Below, piece by piece: positions 23,801 to 36,177 of a DNA stretch of 64,000 bases. A program made the translations under genes and the position numbers. How positions within the stretch are numbered: position 1 is the stretch's first letter; every line of letters begins with the position of its first letter. The DNA comes from Onchidella celtica (lineage: Eukaryota > Mollusca > Gastropoda > Systellommatophora > Onchidiidae), in contig OZ007569.1 of NCBI GenBank assembly GCA_963931925.1, positions 17,204,545 to 17,268,544 on the forward strand, in the 5' to 3' direction. The notes under the pieces were generated by a model. That model was not told the origin of the DNA. It saw only the letters and a program-made list of their open reading frames with translations, and searched no databases.

Positions 23801-26800
23801 TAGCAGTCAAACTGTTGGCAGATGGCGGATGGCCGTATAACGAGATTTTTAGTGACTTTATATAGGTGTCAGATCCTTACCGCGGCGTAAAGCTGGCGGT
23901 ATGCGGGAATGGCGGTATAACGGGCGGCGGTATAGCGAGGTTTTACTGTAATTCGTTGATCTTTCCTAACCTAAGAGTATAAACCAAAACTTCCAGATGT
24001 AATAAGTGCTACATAACACTGTATTTGATGAGTCTTTCAATATTGTAAGCAGACACAAATACACACATCTAAATTTCCTGACAAAATATCTTTTTTTCTT
24101 GGTTTCCTAAACATTTACAGAATAACGCACTTTCACTTCTTTCTCCAGAATAATTTCAGTAGCCTAAATACTGGACTATCTCTTCGCAGAACAAATTTCA
24201 CTCCTTTCTCAACTGTTCCCTTTTAAGAAGAAAGATAATTATATATACAGAAAATTTTTTAACATACTTTTTTAAAGACGAACACAAGCAAAATGTTTTA
24301 ACTGAATGCAGAAAAATGTCTAATTTTCCATTCTATAAGCAAATATTAATTTCCACAGAGAATTTTTCCCACTTTGCAGCGGTTTCTCAGGAATTTGGTC
24401 TTTCACCTAAAGATCCACTCACAAATATTAAAAAAACATATGTTCCACTTACACGTCTCTTTTCCCCTAGTTTTACATCTCCACTGGCTTGACTCACATC
24501 ACTTCTTGTCTCCACTTCCTCCTCACCATTACCTGTACTTGTGACTTCTTGTCCCTCTGAAATTTCACACTCTTCTGTCTTGTTTGATTTTTCAATGTCT
24601 TTACTGTCCACCGAACCACCGATTGCATCTGACTTTTCTTTATGTTGTGTGGATGCTGCACTTTCTGAGATAGTTGACTGTGATGTGGTTTCAACAGCTG
24701 TCAGTTCTGTGGGCTTTACTAGGGGACTTTCTGCTGTGCTGTCTTCACAGGTATCTTGTTCACCGAGAGACGAAAGTTTATCTAATGGAAAACTGTACAA
24801 GTTGTCCAGGTGTTCTTTTGGGAAACCAAAGTAATCTACCACCTGGCTGGAGAAGCAAATGGGCACTTTATTCAAATGACATCTCTTTTTCTACAATTCA
24901 AATACTTTATTTGTGCCCAGGAACTTAAAATCTAGAATGCTAAATGAAAAGAACAAAAAAGTTAAACCTCAGGTCATTTCCCATGAAACAGATATTTTTG
25001 GCAATGCTTTAAACAGAATTCCAACTCATTTGTGACTTCTCATAAATGAAGAGGATTTTTCAAACTCACGAAACAAAGTTTCATTGAAAACTGAGTTACC
25101 ACATGTGCTTCACATGCTACTTGGTTTAAAACTAAAAGTTCAAAGTGTGATTGTGAAGAGTAAAAAGCTCTTAACATTTAATAACACATAGTTCAAAAAT
25201 TCACAAATGTCTTGGATGCATGCAAGAAGCAAATGTTCAAGGATAATCTCATCCTTATCACAGGGTCTTCATCAGAAGATGGAAAAACGAAAAAAAAGTA
25301 ATATACGAAGTATTTGGTTAAATAATATCAAATTCTTAATTTTTGGTAAAATTTGAAAAACTTTGATTTTGGCCTCCTAATCCATTTTTGTATCTGGCAC
25401 AATGTGCAAATCACGAACTATGCATTTTTAGGGTTCGAATTGGTATCATCAACCATATTTTGTACTGTTGTAATAGGAATTTTGTGAACTCTTCAGCGTT
25501 TTTCTCAAAATTGATATTTTCAGTACAAAAATCCCTCTAACTTATTTTTTTCTGTCCAAATCAGCTGAAATTTGCACAGATGTTTTGTCATGTATAAGAC
25601 AATTTGTATAGAGCAAAATTACAACATCTGTGTCCATTTTTGTTTTATTATTATTTGAATGAAGGAAAATTAAATAAAAATGGAACATGAAGGATCAGAA
25701 ATGAATTACGGGAGACAGAATGAATGGATTTCAAAACTCTTCCATACAAAGATATATATGCATGCCCTAAGTTACCACCTGCCAGGTTTCAGAACAATTG
25801 ATAAAAAATATAGTATTTATAGGGAAAATAGAAATGTATGATATAAATCCAAGATACTATTGTTAGATATATGAAAAAAAAAAATTCTGTCCATTTATCA
25901 TGTCCTAGCAACCCAATGGACAGATCTATGAAGTAAATTATATAATGTGAAGAAATAGACAAACTGGTTTATTTGGCCGCACATGCCCTTAAATACAAGC
26001 AAAATATTGATAATTACTCACCGGCAAACTGCATTGTTTTCATTTGGAATTAACTGAACCAGTTTACCTTGACCTGAAAAAAATGTAGCCGATCAGAAAA
26101 ATTTCAGTGTTTAGTGAATAATTTCATAAAAATCTGTATGAGGCAAAAATAATGAACATTTTCAAATTGTCCAGCATAAAGGTAATAAATTTATGACAAT
26201 AGAATTGGAGCCGTTCAAATTCTGATTGGTTCACTCAAACTAAATTTCAAGTCAAGTAAAAACAAATTATTCCAAAATGCAGGCTAAAGAACTGACAATT
26301 GAAATATTATACAAAAAACACCAAAGAATATTTATGGCCTGTAACTCTACATGAAAAACCACAGTGCAAAATCATTTTTTGTATCTGCCAAGATAGTGAG
26401 CACACAGTATCACAAAGGTGAACGGATGAGATGTCTAACTTTCCAAAACTACTACGAATTCAGCTTTTTTTTAACAGCCTTGCATGCAGCCTCTTCCATT
26501 CCTAACATGCAAATAGGGGATGTGAAGGAATGGTCATGCAAAATACAATTTACTTAAGTTCTAATCTCCTCATCCCTTGGATTTGGATTTGCCATAATTT
26601 GCAATGATACATTCCAAATACATTGCAACTCTTTACCTCCCATTCTCTGCATAATGCAGGCTAAGACAAGTCCTTGACAGGTTTCCACAACAGCCACTTT
26701 GCTCCCACACATCACATTGCTATAGCACAGCAACTGTGATAACGTGTCTGGTCTCAAGTAACTGTAACAATCAGAGATATTGCATAATTATTTTCTAAAC

Positions 26801-29800
26801 TATACTCTAAATCATCCGGCAGTGTGTGTGATACTACAGTGAGCACTGTGTCACTGTCTTGAATGCACAATAACAAAGCCAGATTAAAACAAAATGTCTA
26901 TGATTTCATTAACTCCAGCAAAATGACATCTCTTTAATAATCTGAATAACAACTGCAAAACCTTCTTCAAAATCTCCTTCTCTTTGAGACCAAATGCATG
27001 CTGATACAGTAGTCTCCGTCTAAGAACTCGCTGCCTTAGAACCCGATCCGCCTTAGAACCCGCTGTTGCCGCGAAACCGAATTTTTTCACTATAATTTAC
27101 ATGCGTAAGAACCCGCTCTGAAACGAAAAATCTGCCTAAGAACCCGGCATTTGACCGTGAGACAAGCACACTTTTACGTAAAATTTCGATATTAAACACA
27201 AAATTCCCTTTCAAGTTGACGGAATAGAACAAAGCCACACAGTGCAGTGAAAGAGAACAGGTGGAGGGAAGGTAGGGGGAGGCGAATCGCACAAAGGATG
27301 GAGCCCAGTTACGTCTTTCGTGTGCAAGCAGGCCACTCCTAGGCTACATTAGCATAGTCATTACCTAACATCTATTGTTGTCTGACTCGAGGGGCAGAAT
27401 TTTATACGTAATTGACCACGCGCTTGGTTTGCATGGCACATGTACATGTACTGAAGGCTGTATGTGGTTATTACACATGATATCACTGGGCCTCGTGTTG
27501 TATCCACCTAAGAACCCGCTTTTTCTGTCTCCCGTTGACCAGGTTCTTAGGCGGAGACTACTGTACATGTATTTGCCATATCCAATTTTGGAAGTCTGCA
27601 AGTATCATGTCATGACCACAAATACATCAGTTTATTTCACTTCACAAACACTAAGTTGACAAAACAAAACACTGTGCTGTACAGTCACAAACATGTCCTA
27701 CATCTCCATCTTTTGCCTGGTCATTTAGAACTCAAATTTTAATTATGGAAAAAGACATTTAAGATCACAACACAATAGATTCACTTCACTAAGGAGGAGA
27801 AATGAGAAAAATGTATTCACTTCTCTTACAAATTCAGTCATACCAAATTTTTGCTGGTTCCTTGGCAAAAATGTCCATAACAAGCCTTGCTGTTGGCCTT
27901 AAGACTGTGAACACGGTCATGTGCCTGGCAAAATAAAACAATGATTTGTTAGAGATCTCGACCTCTGAAGGATCAAAATGAACGAAAAATTTACAAAGAT
28001 AAATGTCAAACATTTAACAACATCATATTTCAAATATTGTGAAACCTTTCTTGATATTTCAGAAAATGGAAACTTGTTTTGTACAAACAACTGCCACTGC
28101 AAGATATGTATAAAATAAAGGGACAATTCCTGAAATCAAACATGACATGACACAGAAAAGCATCAACAAACTGTCTTACTGTAAATCTGTACATATCTGA
28201 TAGCCAAGAAGATTTTCACCGACAAAGATTTGGCAATTAGCGCTTGAGAAATGATACATCTCATTCATCAATGGCACCCATAGTGCATGATGTACAAGAG
28301 AACTGACTGCAAGGCCATGTTGTTTGTTGTGCTGTCTGTATTGTAAATTGCATCCATTTCAAACAAAAACTTTATTCCAAGTATTTCAACAGTTGTCAGA
28401 AAGTATACAAGACTGGAATTTAAAGTCAGGTCTTAATCTTTTCATACCACCCTTTCAGGTGAGGCCTGTTTTACAACCGATCAATATTACGGTTGCCCGC
28501 AAGATGCAGCCACTCGCTCACCCGTAAATGGTACCCGCTCTGCCCAGGATAACACATACTGTTTTTGTAAACATATGATTGCCACTATTCTTCTCTCCAA
28601 GAATACCAAATATCATACACTAGATTTTATATGAATTTTCAAAAAAAAAACCAGAATAGTGCATACACAGGTAATAGCCAACATAAACAAGGAATGGACA
28701 GCAAGCATGCGAGAGCTGTGATCTCCACGTTGTGAAAAGGCTAAGAATCTTTGGGAAAAGTGCAAAATGCAAGTAAACTTGCAAGTTACAAACATACAAA
28801 ACCACTGGCACCACATATCGGAAAGTTACAAAATGAGAGCTAAAAAAAAATAAAAAAGCAAAAGTTCACTGCTTACTTCTGTTTCTTCTTTTTCAGATAT
28901 TTGGCTTGGGAAAATTCTGTTTTTGTCTTGAATGTTTCACTGTTTTCAATCAGTTCACCAATAAGTTCCTATGAAAAGAAGAATCAGCATGTGAAATCAA
29001 ATCATCACTGAAAGAGAATGAAAATGCGCTCCCTGCAAAATTAAAATTGTCCAACATTTAACCCTTTTCAATCTCAGCCTCGTCTATTAGAGGGACAGTG
29101 ATGTCAACCGCTCAGATAACAAAAGCCATAAAATTTTCCAATACCTGAATTGCAACATAAAACTAAAAAAAACTACAGTGAAGAACAGTTAAACTGAAAA
29201 TGGCTAAAACGAAACTAGCGCTAAACCAAAGGAAAACAGGAATCCCCAATTCTTTTCCTCTTTTTTTTTTGTATTTTTGTTAACAAAATAGCGCTAAACT
29301 GAAAAAATAACCCTATGGTTAAACCGAAAAAAAATTTGCTGGATTCGATTCAGTGGCCAGTCCACTGTGGTTTGCCACAGGTCGAGTCAAGCCAGTGTAT
29401 CACCGAACTGCCCCCCCCCCTGCCCCTCCCCAAAAAGCATAGCATGCTTCGTTCTGCCTGGCAGTTTAGGCCTACATGGGAGCGGCAGCACAACATGGAG
29501 AGGGAGGGAGGCCTATAACCTCATGGGTCCGAAATCAGACAGTAACAAACATTATGTTTGGTGCATCACGAGTGACTTTTCATGTAAAATGTATGACATC
29601 AGAGAGACAACACTAGTTATCGCGGTCAGCGTATTTCATGGCATCTTGTATATTAACGGTAACAAGATCGGCAGGATGGCGGTTCTGTACTGTCCATCCA
29701 CGCATGTGTCCCTGTTCTGAGAGTTTGTCCACATTCACCCGCATATTCAAGGTTCATGTGTCCCTTGGCCTGAGCAATCGCCCATCCTCATTCTCAGTCA

Positions 29801-32800
29801 AAAACACAGAGCAAGAGAGGACGTGTTGAGCTAGTTTAGCCTGTGCACTTACATTATTTGACCTCTGTGATAGTGATTTGAGCTGCCTCTCTTGAAACTG
29901 GCATTTTTCAAACCTCCTATCGTTAAACCGAAACTCTGTCTAAACTGAAAACAAACCCGTGGTCCCGCCAATTTTGGTTTAACCGTTGTCTACTGTATAA
30001 GGGTCAATTCAAAAAATGTATGTGTTCTCTAATAATGCTTTTGTGTGGGATAAATGATGAACACTTTAATACAAAATAAAAACTTCAGACACACTGATCA
30101 CTAAAGCTATAAAATTTTCTAACTGCACCATTTAAAATTTCATCATAATACTCAAGAGAACACTAACAATCAATTCAAAAATAGGTATTCTCCAATAATG
30201 CTTGTGGGATAAATGACTAACACTTTCATACATAATGTAAACTTCAGATATACTGATAAAATAAGACTGAAGATTTCACTGTATTGAAGAAACATGCCTG
30301 CGACATTTAGGACAATATTTTCTTACCTTTCCAGTAATCCCTTCTTCTTTCATTTTCATTATGTCTTCTTTAGACATCTTTTGATTACTGTCTGAGTCAT
30401 GTAGGTTTCTGTTATCAGCCCCTTGCTGTACAGCTGAATTTTAAAAAAAGATAAATCACAAAGTATATCCCAGAACTATAACTGCTGAAGAAAATGTCCT
30501 CATCATAATTTTTGTACATACTTCTTTTCACACTCGCCTCTGTCATATCTCAGTCAGTGTGATGGATAGGGGCATTAATTTGCAACATCATGTTCAAATC
30601 TAAATGTGCAACTTTCATTGACAAATCTGATGGCACCTCATTATTCATAAGCTTACATCCCTTCCACCATCACCCATTAGATTTGCACTTTATCATACAG
30701 TTTATGCATTTTATTTGTCATACAATTAATCTGAAAGGGGAATAAGACAATCGTGGCACCAGGCGAGATGGTAATAAATTATATTACACCAAAATGCGCA
30801 AGTCTGATCTATTAATGTTCCACTTATTAAGCGACTTTCCAGTCTTGTAAGATAGTAACCTTCCGTAACAAGATTAAATTTTCCTTCACTGACAAGAAGA
30901 AACCTTCTTATGTCTTCCACACCGAAAAAGAAAAAGACACCATTTATTGTTCATGTTCAAGGCACTTCTCTAACATGTTTTTCCACTTGTTTTCTGGATC
31001 ACACTTAGCAGGTCTCATTCCTTTTGTCAGAAGGTGAAAAAGGAATGCTTTGAAACTGACCTACAGATGCTACTGATTACACGCCTTTCAATGTTTTATA
31101 TAAACTTACTGTGCCAGTACATTTCTGTTGAGATGAACAGAGACACTTTATGACCATTGCGTGCAGAAAAAAGAAATTTCCTACAGTTCACGATTTTAAA
31201 TCTCACAGTCAAATATAAAGAAGAAAAAATCCAAAATTAAACATACTGATCTCATCTATCTGTAGTTGACCACCTTTGTCCCCACTAACTTTCATCAGCT
31301 TGCCACGGTCAAGCTCAAAGGTTGATCCATATGGCTCTCCTATAAGTTCATCCACATTAAATTTGTTTTTTTCAAAGTACACCTGTCTGGGAATGAAATA
31401 AAGAGAAATTATTACAAGGTAACGACTTCAAGTTAAATGTTTAAAACATTAATCAGTGCCATCACCTCTGAAGTCTAATACCACATGTCTGACAGTATTA
31501 GTATTACCTGTCTTTCTTCATGGGATAAAGGGCTAAACAATATCCAGTTCTTCATTTGCATTTGTGTACCCACTGTTATTAACATGTAGGATCCAATAAA
31601 TTAGCATTTTATCGGGAACTCTTCATTTGTGGTATTAGTATTACCTGTCTTTCTTCATGGGATAAAGGGCTACAAACAATATTCAGTTCTTCATTTGCGT
31701 TTGTGTAGCCACTGTTATTAACATGTCACCTCACCTGTCACCTGTCGGCTTCATCGTCATCGATGTTAGCTGCTACAGTGGATGTCACGACAAAATCTCC
31801 TCCACCCAATCCTGTCCTTAGCTTTCCTAGTTAGTTCACTTATTTCCAGCTGGCTGACTTTCTTGATGTTATCGTGATATGTAATGGGTGGTCTTCCTTG
31901 TTTTCTCTTTGTTTCTGTCTTTCCTTGAAGGATTGATATCATAAGGGCCGTGCTTTTGTTTCGGGCCGCGTGGCCGATGTATGCAAGTCTTCTTTTATTT
32001 ATTTCAGGTGTTATTCTTCTGGTGGTGCCAAGCTGTTCTAAGATGCTTGTATTTGTTCTCCTTTCTGTCCAACTTATTCTGAGTAGCCTTCTGTAAAACC
32101 ACATTTCAGCTGCCTCCAATCTTGTTATGTCTGCCTTTTTGAGTGTCCAGGCTTCACAACCATATAGTAGGACTGGCCAGATCAAGCACTTAAGTATGTT
32201 CACTTCGAGGTCCATTGGTGTGCCTCTATCCTTCCAAATGTTGTTTAGTTGAACCATTTTGTGTTTTGCCATTCCTATCCTTGTTTTTATGTCCTTTGAG
32301 CAGCTTCCATCTTGCGATTTATGTGATCCTAGGTATTTGAAATCAGTCACTTTTTCTAGTGCTGTTTTGTTTACTAGTATCTCCTGGTGTTCATGGTGCC
32401 CTGTTCCAGTATGCATGACTTTCGTTTTCTTAGCATTTAGGTGTAGGCCTGCTGTCTTGCCCGCTTCATCCACTCTGTGCAACACTCTTTTCATGCTGGT
32501 GATGTTATCTGACATAAGAGCTGTGTCATCAGCGTAGCGAAGGTTTGTGATGTTTCGGCCTCCGATCTTTATTCCCATATCTTCTATGTCTGCGTTTCTC
32601 ATGATCTGCTCAGTATAAATATTGAAAAGATGAGGTGAAAGTATGCAACCCTGTCTGACTCCTTTCTCGATGTTGAAATATGGACAGTTCTCATTGTTCC
32701 ATCTAATCGTTGCCTTTTGTTCGTGGTATAGTGCAGCGATGAGGGTCACATGGTGTTTCGGGAATCCCATCTTAATCATTATATTGTACAGGTGATGGTG

Positions 32801-34509
32801 CCTAACGCTGTCGAACGCTTTGCTGTAGTCTATGAACGTGATGAAGGCTTCGTTTCCATTGCTTCTTATCTGTTCAATCATTATTTGTAGTATGAAGAGC
32901 ATGTCAGCGGATTCAATAAATTGGCATTTTTCCAGTAACTCTTTATTTGTGATATAACCTTACTAATTTGAAAGTAATGTTTTACTATCTTTGGTGAAAC
33001 TGCAGCTTTTCCTTAAAACTATGAGGTATGTATCAATTTTTAAGTATAATTAATTATTCATTGCGATTAAAAACAACCATTTAAATGCACAAACTGCTAC
33101 ACTGAACAGATGTTAGCTACATGAGTGGGTGGGCAGCATTTTCAGCCTTTGCCTCTCTAAAGAGAGGAATGAAAATCCAGTAAAAGTAACTTTTAAAACA
33201 TCAAAATATATCTAAATTAAAATTCTGAAAACATGCACTGAATCCAGTTCTAGATCCAGATAATTTCGCAGAAATATTATGATGTGGGACCTTGCCAATC
33301 CAAATCGTGAATTGATTGATATAAATAATTCAATGACCAAACTTGCCACAGAGTACCGGGAGATCAAGTAAACTCTACAAGAGTGAATTAGAAACTACTT
33401 CAAAATACTTTTAATGCTTCAGTATTCATTAAATCTAGAGTTAGATCCAAGAAGCCTTATATTATAACATTGTCCTTCTCATCAAGCCAGTTCCATCTGA
33501 ACTTATTCTTCACACCATCTTTGATTTTCATAAGTTCCCAGTTACTATATATCTGACATATGCCATGGTATATAAATGCAATATATTATTATGGTGAAAG
33601 ACCTAGACTAATTGATAATTCTGACACTACAATTACAAAGTCTGGGATGTTAGGCCCAATATAGCAAAGTGTCGATACGAAATTCAAAGACCAAAAAAAA
33701 AAGCAGTTTGGGCAGCACCTATCTAATGGTGTTTTGCTCGTCAGGCTCATGCCCTCTCACAAGTCACATGTGGTCAAATCATCATTTCCAGCAATTGCAA
33801 TTTAGGCATCTTATCTGTGACATTAAAATTGTTTTACTCAGTGTCAGAAATCCACCAGAGCTCTTGATGGTTAGAATCTCGGATAGGAAAACTAATTCAC
33901 TGGCAAATCATTGGAATTCCAACAAACCTGTTACAAAACTTACAGGTATAACAATGGGAAGAACCGCTGCCATCTCGATGCTTTGGCTGATTCGATACCA
34001 GTCGATGGCACAACGCAGAGGTTTACAGATCCCCACAAGGACACAACTTTAAGAGCGGCCATGCATGGGGGCTGAGACTCCCTGGCCAGTTAGTCTTCCA
34101 TAGGATGTTGTTTTTTTAGAGTAAACGCACGGCTCAGGGATTTCCTGCTGAGAACAGATAGCCTCGATTCAACCAGTATCACATCAGCCAAACCATCAAG
34201 AATGCGGACAAAAGCAGGAGGACCACCAAATCCATCAAGTGCCTCTGAATGTACTTAATCTGACTTTCAAGAATAAGAGAAATTGCAACCCCCTCATATA
34301 CAAACGAGGGGAAGGCCTACGAGTTGATAACTAGCATAGGTAGAAGTCTAGTCGGAGCATGCCGAAGTTTTCACGTGGTCTTATTGCTTAATTCACGGGG
34401 TATGAAACTATCAATTGACCTACCTTTTCCTACGGATCTGAAAGACTCTTGAAGAACCATCTCGTCTAAAAATGACTTGGTCTCCCTCTTGTATCAAATT
34501 TGTTGTCAT
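17885..34509 (-). CDS. TRMT6: tRNA (adenine-N1)-methyltransferase non-catalytic subunit TRM6
   Basis: Twelve exons join in frame to 486 residues, close to human TRMT6 (497): 34509-34424, 31386-31247, 30433-30327, 28968-28877, 27924-27844, 26761-26637, 26073-26022, 24846-24453, 22917-22829, 22316-22214, 19576-19490 and 17989-17885. Every junction has GT/AG ends and keeps phase. Recognisable blocks are IQEGDQVIFRRDG, ADNRNLHDSDSNQKMS, ELIGELIENSETFKTKTEF, LRPDTLSQLLCYSN, ETCQGLVLACIMQRMGG, DYFGFPKEHLDNLYSFPLDK, DPAPILMKMLEFLLPSRPVV and MSGTGGYLLTF near the end. TRMT6 pairs with the catalytic TRMT61A to make m1A at position 58 of tRNAs in the nucleus. It has the methyltransferase-like fold without a working cofactor site. 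Exon 8 encodes a long Ser/Thr/Glu-rich linker (about residues 250-360) that is poorly conserved, as in vertebrates. The last intron ends in AAAG rather than CAG. Introns hold many mobile elements. Confidence 0.95.
18121..18480. repeat. Dispersed repeat, TRMT6 intron 11, copy 1
   Basis: It contains three degenerate tandem versions of a block around CCAGGACATACGAGTAGGAA (near 18170, 18235 and 18300), each with TCCTCTTTA nearby. A longer unit with ATGGGCAATGACATC and GGTCCATTAGACCCATGATG follows. The latter part matches 21546-21760. Confidence 0.65.
19737..20199. mobile_element. Foldback element with long inverted ends
   Basis: The left end, TATATTTAGGCCGAATACGG, is mirrored at the right end (CCGTATTCGGCCCAAATATA). 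A second inner pair, around CTATTTGGGCCGA, extends the palindrome. The interior has two direct copies of ATGCGGTGGTAATTGACGCT (near 19992 and 20027). It also has a core, GGTCTAGTCAGTTTGTATC (from about 19892), that recurs in the foldback element at 53434-53990. It lies in TRMT6 intron 10. Confidence 0.7.
20355..21159 (+). mobile_element. PIF/Harbinger-like non-autonomous element nested in the TTAA element
   Basis: The terminal inverted repeats start AGGGCCTATTCCACGCACAG and continue through TTTTTCCGGACAGG, over 30 bp nearly perfect. The flanking 3-bp duplication is TAA (20352-20354 and 21160-21162). A 3-bp TWA target and GGGCC-type ends are PIF/Harbinger traits. Next to each end are repeated CTGCAGT blocks, a plausible set of transposase binding sites. 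The interior keeps a remnant frame at 20544-20741. Confidence 0.82.
20544..20741 (+). pseudogene. Remnant N-terminus resembling a Harbinger nuclease
   Basis: The frame reads MADSQILDLLAIYVVLNKRK, then KKRRPRKIWSKDC. This resembles the N-terminus of HARBI1-like nucleases, where a hydrophobic ALLL-type stretch, acidic or basic low-complexity residues and an RRxWW block open the protein. No catalytic DDE region follows, and the frame ends after 65 residues. The element therefore looks like an internally deleted derivative of an autonomous copy. The match is by pattern only. Confidence 0.4.
21546..21760. repeat. Dispersed repeat, TRMT6 intron 10, copy 2
   Basis: It matches 18290-18500 in the same orientation. 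Shared landmarks are CCAGGACATAC, ATGGGCAATGACATC, TTGAGGAATA and GGATCCATTAGATCCATGAT. It starts right after the TTAA element, so that element inserted at the edge of a repeat copy. Confidence 0.65.
23126..23948. mobile_element. TA-flanked pogo-like MITE, family A
   Basis: The ends are CAGTAAAACCTCGTTATACC and a near-perfect reverse complement, each bordered by TA. The motif GGCGGTATAACG and variants recur at both ends and inside. CAGT ends, a TA target and the AACCTCGTTATA pattern are typical of pogo/Tigger-derived elements. It lies in TRMT6 intron 8. Confidence 0.82.
24280..24410. repeat. Dispersed repeat, copy 1
   Basis: Landmarks such as AAGCAAAATGTTTT, GCAGAAAAATG and GGAATTTGGTCTTTCACCT are shared in order with 40336-40475. 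The copies are diverged and lie in TRMT6 intron 8 and NAA80 intron 1. Confidence 0.6.
27007..27563. mobile_element. TA-flanked pogo-like MITE, family B
   Basis: The ends are CAGTAGTCTCCGTCTAAGAA and the mirrored TTCTTAGGCGGAGACTACTG, bordered by TA on both sides. The motif TAAGAACCCGC or TTAGAACCCG occurs about six times, mostly near the ends. It lies in TRMT6 intron 5. Confidence 0.82.
29176..29995 (+). mobile_element. TA-flanked pogo-like MITE, family C, copy 1
   Basis: It starts CAGTGAAGAACAGTTAAAC and ends mirrored as GGTTTAACCGTTGTCTACTG, with TA on both sides. It is an 820-bp copy of the same family as 41358-42176, in opposite orientation. Shared interior includes ATGTATGACATCAGAGAGAC (with one difference). 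It lies in TRMT6 intron 3. Confidence 0.85.
30002..30270. repeat. Local tandem duplication
   Basis: The block around AATTCAAAAAATG...CTAATAATGCTT...GGGATAAATGA...AACTTCAGA appears at about 30006-30110 and again at about 30172-30265, with small indels. It begins just beyond the MITE at 29176-29995. Confidence 0.7.
31495..31726. repeat. 137-bp tandem duplication, second copy split by a LINE
   Basis: The unit starting GTATTAGTATTACCTGTCTT occurs at 31495 and 31632. The second copy stops at 31726, and its remaining part resumes at about 32905 (TTCAATAAATTGGCATTTTT). The gap is exactly the LINE at 31727-32899. Confidence 0.85.
31727..32899 (-). mobile_element. 5'-truncated LINE insertion in TRMT6 intron 1
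   Basis: The insertion is flanked by CATGT on both sides (31722-31726 and 32900-32904), a likely target duplication. Its 3' end is at the left and terminates in short repeats around AGGTGACAGGTGAGGTG. The 5' end is cut inside the reverse transcriptase domain, as usual for LINE copies. The uninterrupted tandem duplication next door shows what the empty site looked like. Confidence 0.85.
31766..32902 (-). CDS. LINE reverse transcriptase, C-terminal 378 residues
   Basis: The frame is open and carries reverse transcriptase motifs in order: A as FIDYSKAFD (about 23-31), B as GVRQGCILSP (81-90), and C as YADD (123-126). The thumb-like block FKYLGS and the C-terminal WPVLLYGCEAWTLKK region follow. 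The endonuclease and the first reverse transcriptase blocks are absent, so the copy cannot move by itself. Its first ATG is supplied by the reverse complement of the CATGT target site rather than by the element. The family is RTE/jockey-like and differs from the LINE at 45425-48662. Confidence 0.88.
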   Translation of the reverse strand: MLFILQIMIEQIRSNGNEAFITFIDYSKAFDSVRHHHLYNIMIKMGFPKHHVTLIAALYHEQKATIRWNNENCPYFNIEKGVRQGCILSPHLFNIYTEQIMRNADIEDMGIKIGGRNITNLRYADDTALMSDNITSMKRVLHRVDEAGKTAGLHLNAKKTKVMHTGTGHHEHQEILVNKTALEKVTDFKYLGSHKSQDGSCSKDIKTRIGMAKHKMVQLNNIWKDRGTPMDLEVNILKCLIWPVLLYGCEAWTLKKADITRLEAAEMWFYRRLLRISWTERRTNTSILEQLGTTRRITPEINKRRLAYIGHAARNKSTALMISILQGKTETKRKQGRPPITYHDNIKKVSQLEISELTRKAKDRIGWRRFCRDIHCSS

Positions 34510-36172
34510 TCTGGTCGTGGAATAGCTGATCGCACGAATCTTTCGTCAGCAACTCAGGTCAGGAAGTAAATACATAAAACAGGTTTACTAAAAAGCTAAA
34601 ATGTGCGCGATAAATAATTGATCGGAACAGTTTGCCATTTTCAAAAATTGAACTTTCTCAGCATGTTCTATTTTTTAACCTTTTTTTTAAATTCACATAC
34701 GCTCTCCAACTCGCCCTTTCTGTTTCTCCGTTTCACACAAGCTACAAACACACACACTTTCTTTCTGTCTTGATTCGTTGCCTCGATCCGAATAATCATG
34801 GTTTTTACATTTGATAAATCTTCAAAAATTAGAATGGCAATTTTTTCAACGAATTTAGAGAGTGACATTATGTAACTTACATGCGTGAAGGAAAAAGAAT
34901 TAATGTTTGATTTTACCCACACTATAGTATCTTCTGGCTGTTGAATTATATTTGGTGAATTATCTATTTTTTAAGTTACAAAAATGAGAGACACAATACC
35001 TATATTTTTCGTAAAAATACGAACTCACTTTTTAGAGTGCATAACCATAAACCGTAACCAACCCCAAAGTTTTGTCTGCTAAGATATAACCAAATAAGGA
35101 CAGAAGTTCAAAAGAATGGAAGCATGGCAGGTAATCGCAGAGTTGGTAGCACCGCTTATGTTATGCCCCATACGAAATTTCCATTTTCTTTGTCCTGTGT
35201 CGACTAGATCTATCCCGCAGGCTGCCCATTTTGCTCCATCGAATGTGTAAACCAGCTCATGTTTGCGAACTGATCAAGGAGTGTATAGATATCAAGCTAG
35301 CATGTCAATGAATAGATAAATTCACATATCTAACAAAGAATCAGCTTTTATTTCAACATAATATATTCTACAATAAGATACACTGGGCTTTGAAGTTGAC
35401 ATACGGTGATCTTCTGCCATCAGTCGGCTTCATTTTGTTTGACTGTTATAGCTACCCAAGTCCAGTAGTGCACAGTAAAAGGAAAATTTATGTTTTTTTG
35501 GCAAAATTTCTATTTCATAAGTGACAGGATAGCAACTACAGTTCAATCCACTTATGCCGACATGGCTTTTGTTGACATTCTGAGTAACACGATGTAATTT
35601 TTAAGTCTCAACCTGTTCCTTCTTTAACTAATTAATATTTCCCTGTAATTCGACGTGTTATTCCACTCTTTCCTCTTATATCAACACATGTGTTCCCGAC
35701 CAGAGCACAACAAGTGCACTATATCTACTTATGTGTTGCTGAAAACATCCACGTAACTCCCCGTATATATTTTGTTGCGGTGCTGGCAGGGAGGGGTGGG
35801 AGAGCTGGTGTGTGGATGAAAAGGATGACTATTGGCTTCAATAACGCGAGTGTGGAGTGGGATGCATAAGCGCACAGCAGTGAAATTACAGAGTACTACA
35901 GACTGTGTTTACTAAAGTGTTGTTGTTTTTTTTATAAAACATTCCTACGCCGTTGATATTAGGCCTTGACCCAGATCTCTTGGCTCTGCCTTACTGTATG
36001 TGTACCGGTGTCATCACTTCTTCCGAATAAACAGTCAGGTCGAGGTGAAAAGAAATAGTAAAACACTGGGCATTTGAAGAGATTTGATGTATTATAGTTT
36101 CAGCATCTCGCTGACATCGGCAAATGTTTATCACATATATATCTGATCCACACAACAATGATATTGAAGGAA
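34510..36172. other. Intergenic space upstream of TRMT6 and NAA80
   Basis: This is the divergent interval between TRMT6 and NAA80. It should contain the TRMT6 5' UTR and promoter and perhaps a 5' UTR exon of NAA80, but I could not define either. A one-ended CAGTTCAATCCACTTATGCC near 35540 resembles the end of a pogo-like element, with no mate found. Confidence 0.4.
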
Positions 36173-36177
36173 CAGGT

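Noticed and set aside
27053-27292. Open frame inside the family B MITE as a transposase remnant
   Set aside because: No similarity to pogo or other transposase motifs was visible.
35535-35600. CAGTTCAATCCACTTATGCC as the end of another pogo-like element
   Set aside because: No mirrored end was found within several kilobases, so it may be an old fragment or chance.
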